A DNA stretch of 64,000 bases from Aricia agestis (lineage: Eukaryota; Arthropoda; Insecta; Lepidoptera; Lycaenidae), in the NCBI RefSeq assembly GCF_905147365.1, contig NC_056407.1, forward strand, positions 23,171,980 through 23,235,979, in the 5' to 3' direction. Made by a program: the position numbers and the translations under genes. The notes under the pieces are model-generated. The model ran no database searches. It had not been told where the DNA came from and saw only the letters and a program-made list of their open reading frames with translations. Positions 1 to 10,900 of this stretch are shown here, in pieces; the stretch's first letter is position 1; every line of letters begins with the position of its first letter.

Positions 1-246
1 TTGAGTTATACGAATGTTTATGTTGCTGCCCACCAAATCCATAGGCCACCTGTGTTTATAGTGTTCTATGTTTTAGCATTAAGAAAATTGTTTGAACAGT
101 TGTCATTTTGTTGTTTGTTTATTCTGTATGTGGTTAGAAAAAGGATTTTTCACATCTTATACCATAAAATTTTTAATGTAATTATATTTTCATGGACGTC
201 TTACTTTGCCTGAATGGGCGTGCCTTTCTCTCCGGCGGTCGAAGTT

Positions 247-323
247 AGGGAGAAGTCACACGGGCGCCGCGTCCTGCTCCGGCGCCGCGCCGCCGCCGCA
301 CCGCACCTGTGTGGCTTCTCCCT
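247..323. repeat. GC-rich imperfect foldback
   Basis: An 18-bp arm at 247-264 is complementary, with two mismatches, to 306-323. The loop is very GC-rich (CGCCGCC runs) and the surroundings are AT-rich. It resembles the core of a short foldback or MITE element. No target duplication was identified. Confidence 0.4.
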
Positions 324-1507
324 TGAGGGGGCGACTAACCCTAAAGTGTCGATTTTATAATTCATTTTTTTTCTTGAAAATAAGCCCCGAATTGTTTCAT
401 TTTCTAAAATTAGATACTACATTATATTTCAGAGAGTTCGATTTGAGCAAAAACACGATATCTTAAAGTTTTCTTTATAGAAAAAAACACATTGTATAAA
501 ATTCTATCATTGAGAGATCGACCTAGCGGATTTTTAAATGTTGTATATTTATCGAGTTATTAAGAAAAAACTAATTTGGCGATGAATCCGCGTCGCCCTT
601 TTTCACCTGGCATATGAAAGACGGGCGTGAGTGTGAAGAGAGAAGGACGATGTTTGATGTGTGTTAGTCGCCCTCTTAAGGACATTTTCTAGCACACAAA
701 ATTATATTAAATTAATTATTCATGACATTTCATGGATGATGAATTGCAGAATAGTTTTTGTGCTTATTTCCACCTTCTCACATCCTAAGTTACTTGTAGT
801 TCTCATAGGTATAACATCAAAAGAACTTGCTGAATTAAAATTTGTATTATAGTTTGATAATGTTGGGTATTAAAAAAAAAGGTATTAAATGTGAAAAAAC
901 CTTGTTTTTATTATATCTAGATGTAAGACCAGGGCTATAATGGTTTTCTATTGTGTTTCGTACGCACTGAAACATTTTGTGTACTTAAATACAAAGTTTC
1001 ACTTATATTTAAATATATATTTTACGTATCATTTACGTCTTATACTTACGTATATACGTATACGTCAATACCATCGCCAGACTATACCGTATCTAGTGTG
1101 CGCCATTAAGGCTTTTCAGTATTCGATATCCTAATCTGGAATTACGTACCTACACTTTTTTCACGCGCGAAAGCACCGCGGCTTGCACTTGAAACGTACG
1201 TGCGGAATTCGTTCCGTTCGGAAAAACGTGTGCGCTAATAAATGTATTTTCTACTGATGATACGGAAAACTAATTCGGGATACGAATACGGAAACTATGC
1301 GGCCTGCCTAAAAGTAGTCACCAAGAAAACAACAAAGGCATCAATGCATTTTTCAAGTAAACTAGACAAGTGGTGCCTTTTAAAAATATTTAAAAGTTAA
1401 CTCAAAATGGCGCAATGTATTGTTTATACGATGTTCAAACAAAAAAATTTTAACATCACAAGCAACAAGAGAAAATGTTGTGAGAAAGATTATTGCTATC
1501 CAGCTTA

Positions 1508-1709
1508 GGCCGTGCGCCCATTGCGACTTTTTGTAGCGATGCAGTCGCGATACTGTCGCATATTTGCATCGATACAGTCGCGATGCAGTCGCTAGCTGTG
1601 TGTTTTGTATGGAGTTGCAAATGTGACTAACGCCGTAAGTAGTGATGCAGCCGTGCGCTTCATAGTCGCGCGACTGCATCGCTACTAAAAGTCGTAGTGG
1701 CCGAAGGGC
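1508..1709. mobile_element. MITE-like element with long imperfect TIRs
   Basis: The left side reads GCGACTTTTTGTAGCGATGC and the right side carries its near complement (GCATCGCTACTAAAAGTCG). GTCGCGA-type words recur inside. No transposase fragment is visible, and the exact ends and target duplication are uncertain. Confidence 0.5.
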
Positions 1710-2363
1710 TTTAAGTCCACTTGCACCGATCTTTGTTGTTGTGAAATTTAACCGTGGGTCAATTCTTAAGTTATCTTTTTTTAAGAAAACGAAGAACGAG
1801 AGAAATAGAAGGATGTTTAATCCAGCTAACTAACTCACACAGATCGGTGAAACCCTACTACCAAGGTAAGGTAAGCTCAACACAACTATCTGTTGTATGT
1901 CCATATAATATTATGTACCTTTGTTAGTGAAAGCTTTTTATGATCAAAATAATATGTCCGATTATGACAAAGTAAAAAAAAATCCTCTATAATCTACATA
2001 TATGTTATGAAATATGTATACTATCGTTATGTTTATCTATAGATTATTTCGTATTCAACGAGTATAGTTTGTGTGGTCAATTTGTTCAATAATTTAGATT
2101 GAGATTAGATTTTATTGAGGAGTTTGAGTTATGTTAGTGCTGTAAGAATAAGTAATTCTAAGATATTGTTTATCTAAGACCTAGGTGGTAAAAACTAAAC
2201 AATCAGGTTGTAGGTTAGCCATTAGAGATTCGAGCAGGCAAGACGGCAATGTGGATAAATAAATGTTTTCCAAAGATTTGTGCTCGAATCCAAAAGTACT
2301 GTAATAATTAATGATGTAAGATTTCATTGATGTAAAGTTCAAACTAGTTTTGTTGGAGTTATT

Positions 2364-2598
2364 CATGGGCGTAGCGAGGTAAGAGCTAATGCTCACGAGT
2401 TTCATACCTAAACGTGGAGCGGAGAGATTTGCGGGATGAGAGGGCAGGCAGTCAATCCCAGTTCGCTCGCTCATATTTTTTTTTATGTTTACCTCACTTA
2501 TTATTGTGATTCGAAGTTTAGGATTTTCTTAATCTGCCCCCCACCCCCTCCCCAAAGACATATGCCCTCCCCCTATGTAGAATCCTGGCTACGCCCAT
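2364..2598. mobile_element. Short TIR element with 9-bp target duplication
   Basis: The ends are ATGGGCGTAGC and its complement GCTACGCCCAT. The 9-bp word GGAGTTATT flanks both sides (2355-2363 and 2599-2607), as expected for a target-site duplication. The interior has a C-rich tract. The 8-9 bp duplication suggests a hAT-like family, but no coding remnant supports this. Confidence 0.65.
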
Positions 2599-3893
2599 GG
2601 AGTTATTACAGTCAATTTCTGCTTAAATGGATAGCGATTATGTTGGCGAAAAAATTATTAGCGACATCTGTTGATACGCGGTCGTAGTTCTGTTTTAAGT
2701 TCAGAATGTTTTTATTAAGGTGGACGCACACTAAGCCGAACCGAACGAATCGAATTCCCAGAAGGCATTACTGAGGAGGAGCCAGACTCGACGCGGGCAA
2801 ATGTACGAGGTTGCATAGGATTTCATATAAAGAATTCTAAAATTCGTTTCTTTCAGTTCATTCCATTCTTTCGGCTCCGATAAGTGTGCATTCACCTTTA
2901 AATTCACTCAAGAGCGTTGGTGCACCATACGAAATTTTTCCGTCCGGTGTTGAATCTAACTACCGGTCAGTAAGATTCCGATTAGTGCTCAAACATACAT
3001 AGTGGAATGTTATTATGTCATGAAAAACATCATCAGTAAAATAAGTCTGCAATAACACTTTGTACTAAGGATTACAATTATTCTAGACATAGGTGGCCAC
3101 CTCAGAATAGGAAAATATTCATTCTATAATTTTGACTGAGAAGTTATTGTCTTACCTCTTAATAGCTTTTAAAAACGTCTAATGCCAAGATTTGTTTAAA
3201 GTCGAATCCCAAATATTACTTCTAAAATCTGTGGTGGCCACCATACTTGATCGGTATTTTTAATACAAAATATGACGTTATGATATCATTTATAAATGCT
3301 TATTTTGTTTATTTATCAAAATGTGTCTGGATTGATAATAAACATTTTCTAAAACTTTGGACTTAATTATTATTACTAACAGAAAGTATATTATTGTAAT
3401 CTTAGCGACTTTTAGGTAAGTAGTATTATGTGTTTAATTTTTTCTTTGACTGATATAGCCTAATCTTTCACAAAAGGGCAAATTTTTTATCAAATTCAGA
3501 ATTAGTCAAAATAAGTCAAAACTGTTTATTACAACCTAAAGGTGTGCCCACTTTAAAGTGGTACCTATGTGACTTTGATTTTTTTCTGTGATATGCCATA
3601 ATATATAAATTGGTAGGTCCTATAAAATATACTATGCAGACATAAGCATCAGTTCCTTATCGCACATTCGGCGTAAATCTGAAGGATAGACATATTTGAC
3701 CTTGATTTGACCTCGACACTTTTATAAAATATGTACACAGCCTGTGTTGTTTGAACATAAGAAATAACTTCGTTCCATTCGGGTGCCCCTTGACACTTCT
3801 CAAGTTTTATATTATTTAGTAAGAAAAGGATGTTTAATTCAACAATATTTATTAAATCTACATTAAATAGGCACCTACAACTCATAACAACTT

Positions 3894-5216
3894 TTAAGAA
3901 TAGACCTGATTCACTCGCTCATTTTCCAGTTGCAGTTCAAGTTCATATAATTTCTTTCGTAAAGTTAGGGTGTTTTCAAATTGGAAATATGTAATTGCTG
4001 CAGAAGCAACCAACTGAGCTACAAGCATACAAGTGAGAGTTGGATACAGCCTCACTGTGTGATGTTTTAAGAACTTAAACATTGTCTTAGGACCCTCATG
4101 TAACATTGGAACTCTGAATGTTGAATATCGGTTGGCAAGCTGAAAATAAATCTAAAATTAATATAACAAAGTAACAGCTGATCACTGAAATATCATATAA
4201 ATGGCACTAAACTTTTGATGGTAATCTCAATTTAGAGAAGACATGTTACTTTGGTGTATATTCTGTTGTGCAATACGATTTTTTTTTTATTTCCTTGAAA
4301 TTACCATTAATGCTGAAGTTGCACCCAGAACCAACGGATAGAATGTTCCAAATCCCGCTTGTATAGCCATGGATCTGACCTCAAAGCAGACGGGACATGT
4401 CTGATCATTCACTACTATTTTACTGGAGATAAGCTGAAATAAAAGGCTTTATTTAAATGATAAAGATTACAAACATTTATTTTAAAAAATAATGTTAAAA
4501 GTTATGATACTATCTAACTAACTTTTAATATTATGAATGCCAAATTATAAATGCCAAATTATAAATACTAATATTATAAATGCCAAATTGTGTATGTCTG
4601 TCTGTTACCTCTTCATGTCCAAACTGCTCAATTGATTTTGCTGAAATTTGGTGTTGAGATACTTTCAGACTCGGGGAAGGGCATAGGATATTTTAAAATG
4701 TATGGTTCCTGCGCAAAACTACTTATGGTGTATGGAGTTGCAGGCATCAACTAGTAAAATATAAATACTTGCATGTCTATGAAGAAGAGTAGTCAGAATT
4801 CCAGGCATAACAACTATAGGGATTGTAGACGACATGTATCCATACGATCCCAATCTAAATCTCCACCTATAATGTCTGTTTATAAGGACACCAGCCACTG
4901 AATTGATTGCACCTAAAATTGTGGCTCCATGCCTTAAAGCCCATCTGTAAACCAAAATGATAATAGTATTTATAAAGTTTGGTAATTTTATAAATACGAA
5001 CCTTCTAACAAATACCTATGCTTGATGCAGGTAAAGCAATGGTTTCTTAGTATATTTACTTATTTTTTGTTTAATAAACAAATATTTTGTTAGATCTTAC
5101 ATATCCGATGGAGACTCCCAATTTCTTATGACCTCCCATACATAATTTTTTGCCTCCTCTTCCGTTATAACAACTGCATCTTTCGGCAGCTCTCCTGGAG
5201 ACCTTTTTAAAGCCAT
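3894..5216 (-). CDS. TMEM126-family mitochondrial membrane protein, complete, 4 exons
   Basis: Exons (minus): 5216-5101, 4944-4773, 4433-4305 and 4139-3894, giving 220 aa, within the family's usual 195-230. Phases agree at all joins. Family landmarks: W-A-L-R-H-G..GAINSVAGVLINRHYR (exon 2), then P-I-V-V-M-P-G, then TCPVCFEVRSMAIQ (exon 3), and a last membrane segment around YPTLTCMLVAQLVASAAI. Several hydrophobic segments fit a multi-pass inner-membrane protein. In vertebrates TMEM126 proteins act in complex I assembly (TMEM126B) or mitochondrial membrane insertion (TMEM126A); which applies here cannot be told. The start chosen is the first ATG of exon 1 (MALKRSPGELPKD). Intron 2 must use a GC donor (GCAAGT at 4772-4767) to stay in frame. 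The gene is divergent from PARG. Confidence 0.9.
4563..4754 (+). mobile_element. Helitron fragment in TMEM126 intron 2
   Basis: It opens with the TACTAATATTATAAATGC head shared with copies at 15188 and 16206, carries a short TCTG tract, and ends in CTAG followed by T. Almost the whole 339-bp intron is this element. Its 3' end lies 18 bp from the unusual GC splice donor. Confidence 0.6.
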
Positions 5217-5564
5217 AACGATAAATCGTAAAATAAATTGCGATTTGTTTTCAGACAAGACGTTTAAGTAAATTTTTTAGGCAAACATTGTATTTAACAT
5301 TGTAACTCGAATCAAAAAAACATTTTTAAGTAAATAAAATCATTTTACCGAAATTCCCTGAAACCTAACCTAACAATAGTAAAAATCCTATCAACACTCA
5401 ACTGTCAAAATTAAAATCTATCAAGGTGTTCCTTTACCAGTCACAGTATACTGACTAGTGCAATTTGACAACTCGGTAGCCAATCAAATCTCGTTAATCG
5501 TACTAACTTATACTAGTAAGAAACGTCATATCATAAGTCAAAATCAGCTGTTTTGAAAGTTTTG

Positions 5565-5969
5565 TCATAGATAAAGTATTATAGTATAGCTCAATGCTAT
5601 AGACTGAAGAAGCCTTATATCGGTGTTTAAGCGTCAAAAGCGTGTAATGTTATGTCCTACTTACTAGGACATAACAAGGAGTCGGTCTGCATATTTCATG
5701 TAGTATTAAAAGTGTATTGCATAGCTTTTTACGTATGTTTACGGATTCTCATTACTTAATATCTCATTACATAACTATAGTTAGTTTATCGATATCATGA
5801 ACTATATGACTTTCTTTCCTGTCTCATAATATGCTTCGAAATAATCAACAAATAGAAATATTCAAGAAAATAAACGCACACTACTTGTATGAAAATAAGC
5901 ACAAAATGGCCACGCGATGACGGGCTAAGACTACATCTATACTATAATACTTTATCTACTTTATCTATG
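5565..5969. mobile_element. MITE with CATAGATAAAG termini
   Basis: The left end CATAGATAAAGTATTATAG is repeated in inverse orientation at the right end, where TTTATCTACTTTATCTATG shows one extra copy of the TTTATCTA word. GTTTTG flanks both sides (5559-5564 and 5970-5975). No coding remnant. Confidence 0.6.
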
Positions 5970-6888
5970 GTTTTGGTGTTTCTTATGTCATTGGGTTTTC
6001 AAGTGTGGTTTTCTGTGTCGTAAATATGTATGCATTGGTTTGATGTTTCGTGTGTTTCTGTGTGTGTTTTACTGTTTACTTTTATCCATATTTTGTGATC
6101 CTCTTTATCGGCTATCGCTACCAAGTTTTGTCAATTTTTTTAAATATAATTTAACAAATAATAAGGAATTAAAATAATAGCGCCTAAGCCCCAAAGGTCA
6201 GTGTTACCAACTATGGGGATTTCCCACTAAATTTAGTGGGAAAAAATAAATTTAGTGGGTTTTTAGGGGGTAAAATATTTTGGGGATATTTTTGGGGATA
6301 AAAATTTTGAAGAATGGAATATTTTTTTAATAACCACCTTAAAGTGCCTCGGAACTTTGCCGCGAGCGACCGTGACGGACGAAAATTCAAACGAAATGCC
6401 ACTTTATGACAAAGGCTATAGGTTTCATTTTACTCAACCACTAGCTTTTACGCCGCCGCGCCGCCGGCGGCAGCATGGGTCGCCACGCAAAATATGTCAG
6501 TAGAAAATGATACCTATATTCTATGTCATAAAGTAGCATTTTATTTGAATTTTTACCGGTCGCGGTCGCTCGCGGCATAGATCCGAAAGCCACCTTTAAG
6601 ATGGAACTGCCGCACAAAGCACATGTCGCTATAGTCTTTTGAGTCGTACCAGCTGACAGTAGGCTGACAGATTATTATATTTGTTGTCATTGTATACATG
6701 TAATGAAAAAAAATATTGAAATATGTATTTGAAATATGGAGGGTAGAAGGAGGAGAACTATCTTATTAAGGGATATTTGAAAAAGTGTCTAGCTGTACGC
6801 AGTAAATAACAGTTGAAAAATCCTCCAAAAGTGGCGCTAGCTGCAGCAAAGTATGGAATGAATGTAGCCGTTGGTGACAAAATATAAA

Positions 6889-7349
6889 TCTTATATCTTT
6901 AAACGAGCAATTCTTGTATATATTATATATACAGGGTGTAACAAAAATAAGTGATAATACTTTAGGGTGTGTACGTGTTCCTTGTAGAGAGTTCACTGTG
7001 AAAGTAGAGCGCTGAAAGACCAAAAATTTTTTTCACTTTTGTATGGGGAAACTCCTGACGTTCGGGCCCTTGCCCATACAAAAGTGAAAAAAATTGTTCG
7101 TCTTTCAGAGCTGCTACTTTCACAGTGAACTCTCTACAAGGAACACGTACACACCCTAAAGTATTATCACTTATTTTTGTTACACACTGTTTAATTGGAA
7201 TCTCGGAATCGGCTCCAACGATTTTTATGAACCTCAGTATATAGGGGGTTTCGGGGGCGATAAATCGATCTAGCTAAGAATCATTTTTAGAAAATGTCAT
7301 TTTATTCGTGTTTTATCGAATACCGAGCAAAGCTCGGTCAAATAGCTAG
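6889..7349 (+). mobile_element. Helitron (TCTTATATC... family), interrupted
   Basis: It begins A|TCTTATATCTTTAAACGAGC and ends with the hairpin ACCGAGCAAAGCTCGGT, then CTAG|T. This fits Helitron termini: 5' TC, a 3' hairpin plus CTRR, and insertion between A and T. The same family occurs at 23608, 37493, 54956 and 63677. A 258-bp foldback element splits it. Confidence 0.8.
6932..7189. mobile_element. Foldback element with roughly 120-bp arms
   Basis: CAGGGTGTAACAAAAATAAG at the left returns as its near complement at the right (CTTATTTTTGTTACACACTG). The arms stay complementary nearly to the centre, where a GTATGGGG..CCCATAC core forms the turn. It lies inside a Helitron. Confidence 0.75.
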
Positions 7350-7925
7350 TATATATTATTTAAATAGTATTTAAATTTATTTAAATAATATATTCTAAAA
7401 TAGCTGAAATAAAAGCTGCTAAATGATTTAAAATTTACCCTGTTGCTACTGTAGCGCCACCCTAATTTAACGCATTTCAGCGGACACTTTTTACATACAG
7501 AGATAGTTCTCCACCATCTACACTCCATAATTTAAAAACTGCTGGCCTGTTTGTTTGTTTGGCCTGTTGAAGGTGTATTTCAGCATTTTGAGCGCTTAGT
7601 AGAACATACCCCAAGAAAATTTAAATATTTTGATTTTTTGGGGAGTTTTGGTTGAAATTTAGTGGGTTTAGAAGTTGCTTTAGGGGGAAAACGTTTTGAA
7701 TAGTTGGCAACACTGCCAAAGGTCCTTTCTTATGTTATGATACAAAACTAAATTCGGTGTAAAAAAAATACTATTCGTTTTTTTCAATTCAAAGTTGGTA
7801 CGTATATAATGATTACAAGAATCATTGTAATTGTTATATGTGTGCCGCAAAGTTCGATAAGTAATATACTAAATATTTTTAGGTTATTCCAAACAGTAGC
7901 ATACAAGTTTCTATTAATAAAAAGT

Positions 7926-10900
7926 ATGTCTACACATAGTGAGTGGAAAGGAGTTCCCATATCGCATATACAAGGCTCGAATTCGCCCTGGGGTGCTCCA
8001 GAGTTCCCGCTCATTCAGCCTGCATACAATCACACAGTTCTGTATCATATTCCCAGTAATGGCGCTACCCTCGATAGGCCTCCAAAGCCTCAGATTGGTA
8101 GAGACAAATGGGACGATGATCATGTAAGACTCCCGTGTTCACCACACAGCTTGTATCCTGTTGAAAATGTGAGTACAGTTCTTGAAATGGGTATGAAGAA
8201 GGAATTTCAAACAATTTGATTTATTTGTGGTTCAAGAATAACAATAGACATAATGGCTGATTATCTGCTACTAAAACCGTGATTCCTATTCAAAATTCTT
8301 ATAAGAGGTTTTCGTTGTACTTAATAATTATATTCCAAGATACCAAAATTCATAACTTTTGTCTCTGATGCACACAAAATAAAGTCGTATGTTTTTTTAT
8401 CAACTAATTTGATAAAGCTCTTTTGTTTCCTCCTTCCTTTGTCTTGAATGACAATTTCAATGGGTTTTATGGTATTTTATTTACATTTCAAACATTGTTT
8501 TAGAGTTCAGGCAGCAAAAATATAGTGAATCGCTGGGAGATGATACAAAGGGCACTGAATCGGCCCATGAGGAACAGCAAAGAACTAGCTGATGCCATCC
8601 TGAGTTATAACACACAATATAAGACCAGATGGAAATTTGCAGCTCTGCATGGACTTTTCAATGGGGTAATATTATAAGTTCTGTTATTATTAGCCCTTAT
8701 CAACCTACTTTTTTTTCTATGGAATGATAATTGGGTATAATAGCTCGAGAGACTTTAATTTTTGGATGTTTAAATTCAAGATTTATGAAATCCCAATAAA
8801 TCAAAACCTGTTTTTGACAATGTCTGAGACATCACTACATAATATTATAAAACAAAGTTGCATTTTTCCCTCATGTCCCTTTGTTCCCTTCAATCTTTGA
8901 AACTATGCAACGGATTTTGATGCGGTTTTCTTTAATAGATAGAGTGATTAAAGAGGAAGGTTTATAAGTATAATAACATTAATTAAATACTGGAAAAATA
9001 CTGTTATTTTTGGGGTTTCTAATGTGATGTCGTAAATAATTACATTTTTTTTTCACTTACAAAAAGCAAACGCAGGCTGAACCCTACAAGATTTATCAAA
9101 ATAATGTCAGAAAACTCTGTAACGGTATATGTCTATCTCTTATGGATATCCCACAATAATTTTTTTTTGTCATTTACTTTTAACTTCAAATCATGGCAAA
9201 TTTTCGAAGCGACCAATCGGCAATAATCCTTATTCAATTAAATACTTTAAATACATTATTGATTTAATATAGATCTAGATTATGGCCCTTTACAGCATAT
9301 CATTTAAATGAGTATTTTCAAAGATATGACAGATCATTTAAAAATTGTGGGACGTAGCTTTTGCGGCGGTACCGACCAATGCGGGCCACGGGTTGTAATG
9401 AATATAATTAAAAACTACTAAATCGATTTTAATCATTTTTTCAGTGAGTGACATAGGCTATAAGTAATATATTTTATACCCGTGTGAAGCCGGGGCGGGT
9501 CACTAGTTGTTTATAAATACTAACAAAAAACTTTCATGTTTCAGTATCTAGAAGAAGAAGAATCAAAATATTTTTTTGATGTGACTTTACCTGAAATTGC
9601 TAAGCTGGCTTTAGCATTGCCAAAATTGATACAGTCACCTATTCCTTTATTAAAGTAAGCTTATAATCATTACATTATCTGAAATATTATATTAAACCAG
9701 AGCTTTTATGACATTAAATGTTGTATTTATTGATATAGAAACTCTGGTAAACTTTCTACTTCCCAATAAATAAGAAGAATTTTTTAATAAAATTAATATA
9801 TTTCTGCCTCCAGACAAGACAAGGATAGATCTATTTCCATGTCGCAGCAGCAGATTTCATGTTTATTGGCTAATGCCTTCTTCTGTACGTTTCCAAGAAG
9901 GAACACTATGAAAAAGAATTCGGAATATTCCACATATCCACACATCAATTTTAATGTGTAAGTTACGAAGATTTTGCTCTTTAATATTTTTGTATAGTCT
10001 TTATAAAAATTATAACTATTTTCATTGATTGCAGGCTTTTCAACTGTTCACCAGCGGATCATGTGATGGAAAAACTAAAATGTATTTGCCACTACTTCAA
10101 GCGCGTGTGCACTAAAGGTTAAACTTTTATCTTCTTATACTAAACCTGCCAATTAGACTAAACTGAAGAACCCATGTTATTTACCAGCTTAATTCGTCTT
10201 GATAAGCAGATTTGTGTAAACAAAATATTATGACATTCTGTTTAAGTCTGCGTTATGTATTTTGTGTTTGAGCAAAGTCTTTGGTTTTTTGGTGGCAAAT
10301 GGAAGGCGAAGAAGTAATTCGTTTCTTTTCTTTCTTTGTTCACCTATCTGCTCGTATATTAATAACCCGCCTTCTGCAGTATAGTGCCGGTAGGCGTGAT
10401 GACGCTGCGGCGACGTGTCGCGCGTACCACGCCGCAATGGGCGCAAGCGAGACAGCCTATTTCGGCGTTGCCGTTACACATAGACCCAAGAGGCACTATA
10501 GAGGACGCCGAGGGGCTGATACAAGTGGATTTTGCTAATAAGTAAGTTATTACTTATCACTAACTGGTAATTTAACTGCATATTTCTTGATTGTTAGTTT
10601 TGTTAGGTCTTAAATCTTGTTAAATTTAGTATCTTAAACATTTCTAGGTTCTTTAGTAGATCTTGATTCATCTTAACGCCTCGCGACGTTGCAATGTAAA
10701 TTAACCCTTAGTGTACTTTGCTTGTAAATTGTAAACAACTTTAGTTTAACATTCTCTTCTCAATATTTCAGATATCTTGGCGGTGGAGTACTGAATTATG
10801 GCTGTGTGCAAGAGGAAATTAGATTCATGATATGTCCAGAACTCCTTATATCGCTTCTAGTTACAGAAGAGTTAAAACCCAATGAAGCCCTCATAATGAT

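Larger units (their letters stand above)
1..3640. other. Gene-free stretch upstream of TMEM126 3' end
   Basis: I find no conserved coding sequence here. All open frames are under 100 codons, AT-rich and resemble nothing I know. It holds a GC-rich foldback (247-323) and two MITE-like elements (about 1508-1709 and 2364-2598). The rest is unassigned AT-rich DNA downstream of the TMEM126-family gene. Confidence 0.5.
6199..7715. mobile_element. Non-autonomous hAT-type element, 8-bp TSD
   Basis: The termini are CAGTGTTACCAAC and GTTGGCAACACTG, a typical hAT terminal motif with one mismatch. The 8-bp word CCAAAGGT is duplicated exactly at 6191-6198 and 7716-7723. No transposase frame is present. 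A Helitron (6889-7349) has inserted inside it, and that Helitron carries a foldback element (6932-7189). The right end lies 210 bp before the PARG start codon. Confidence 0.8.
5217..7925. promoter_or_regulatory. Divergent intergenic region TMEM126 / PARG
   Basis: This is the only space between two start codons that face away from each other, so both promoters (or a shared one) must lie here. About 1.9 kb of the 2.7 kb is transposon: a TIR element at 5565-5969 and a nested hAT-type element at 6199-7715. The non-transposon parts are 5217-5564, 5970-6198 and 7716-7925. I recognise no TATA box or initiator with confidence. Confidence 0.5.
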
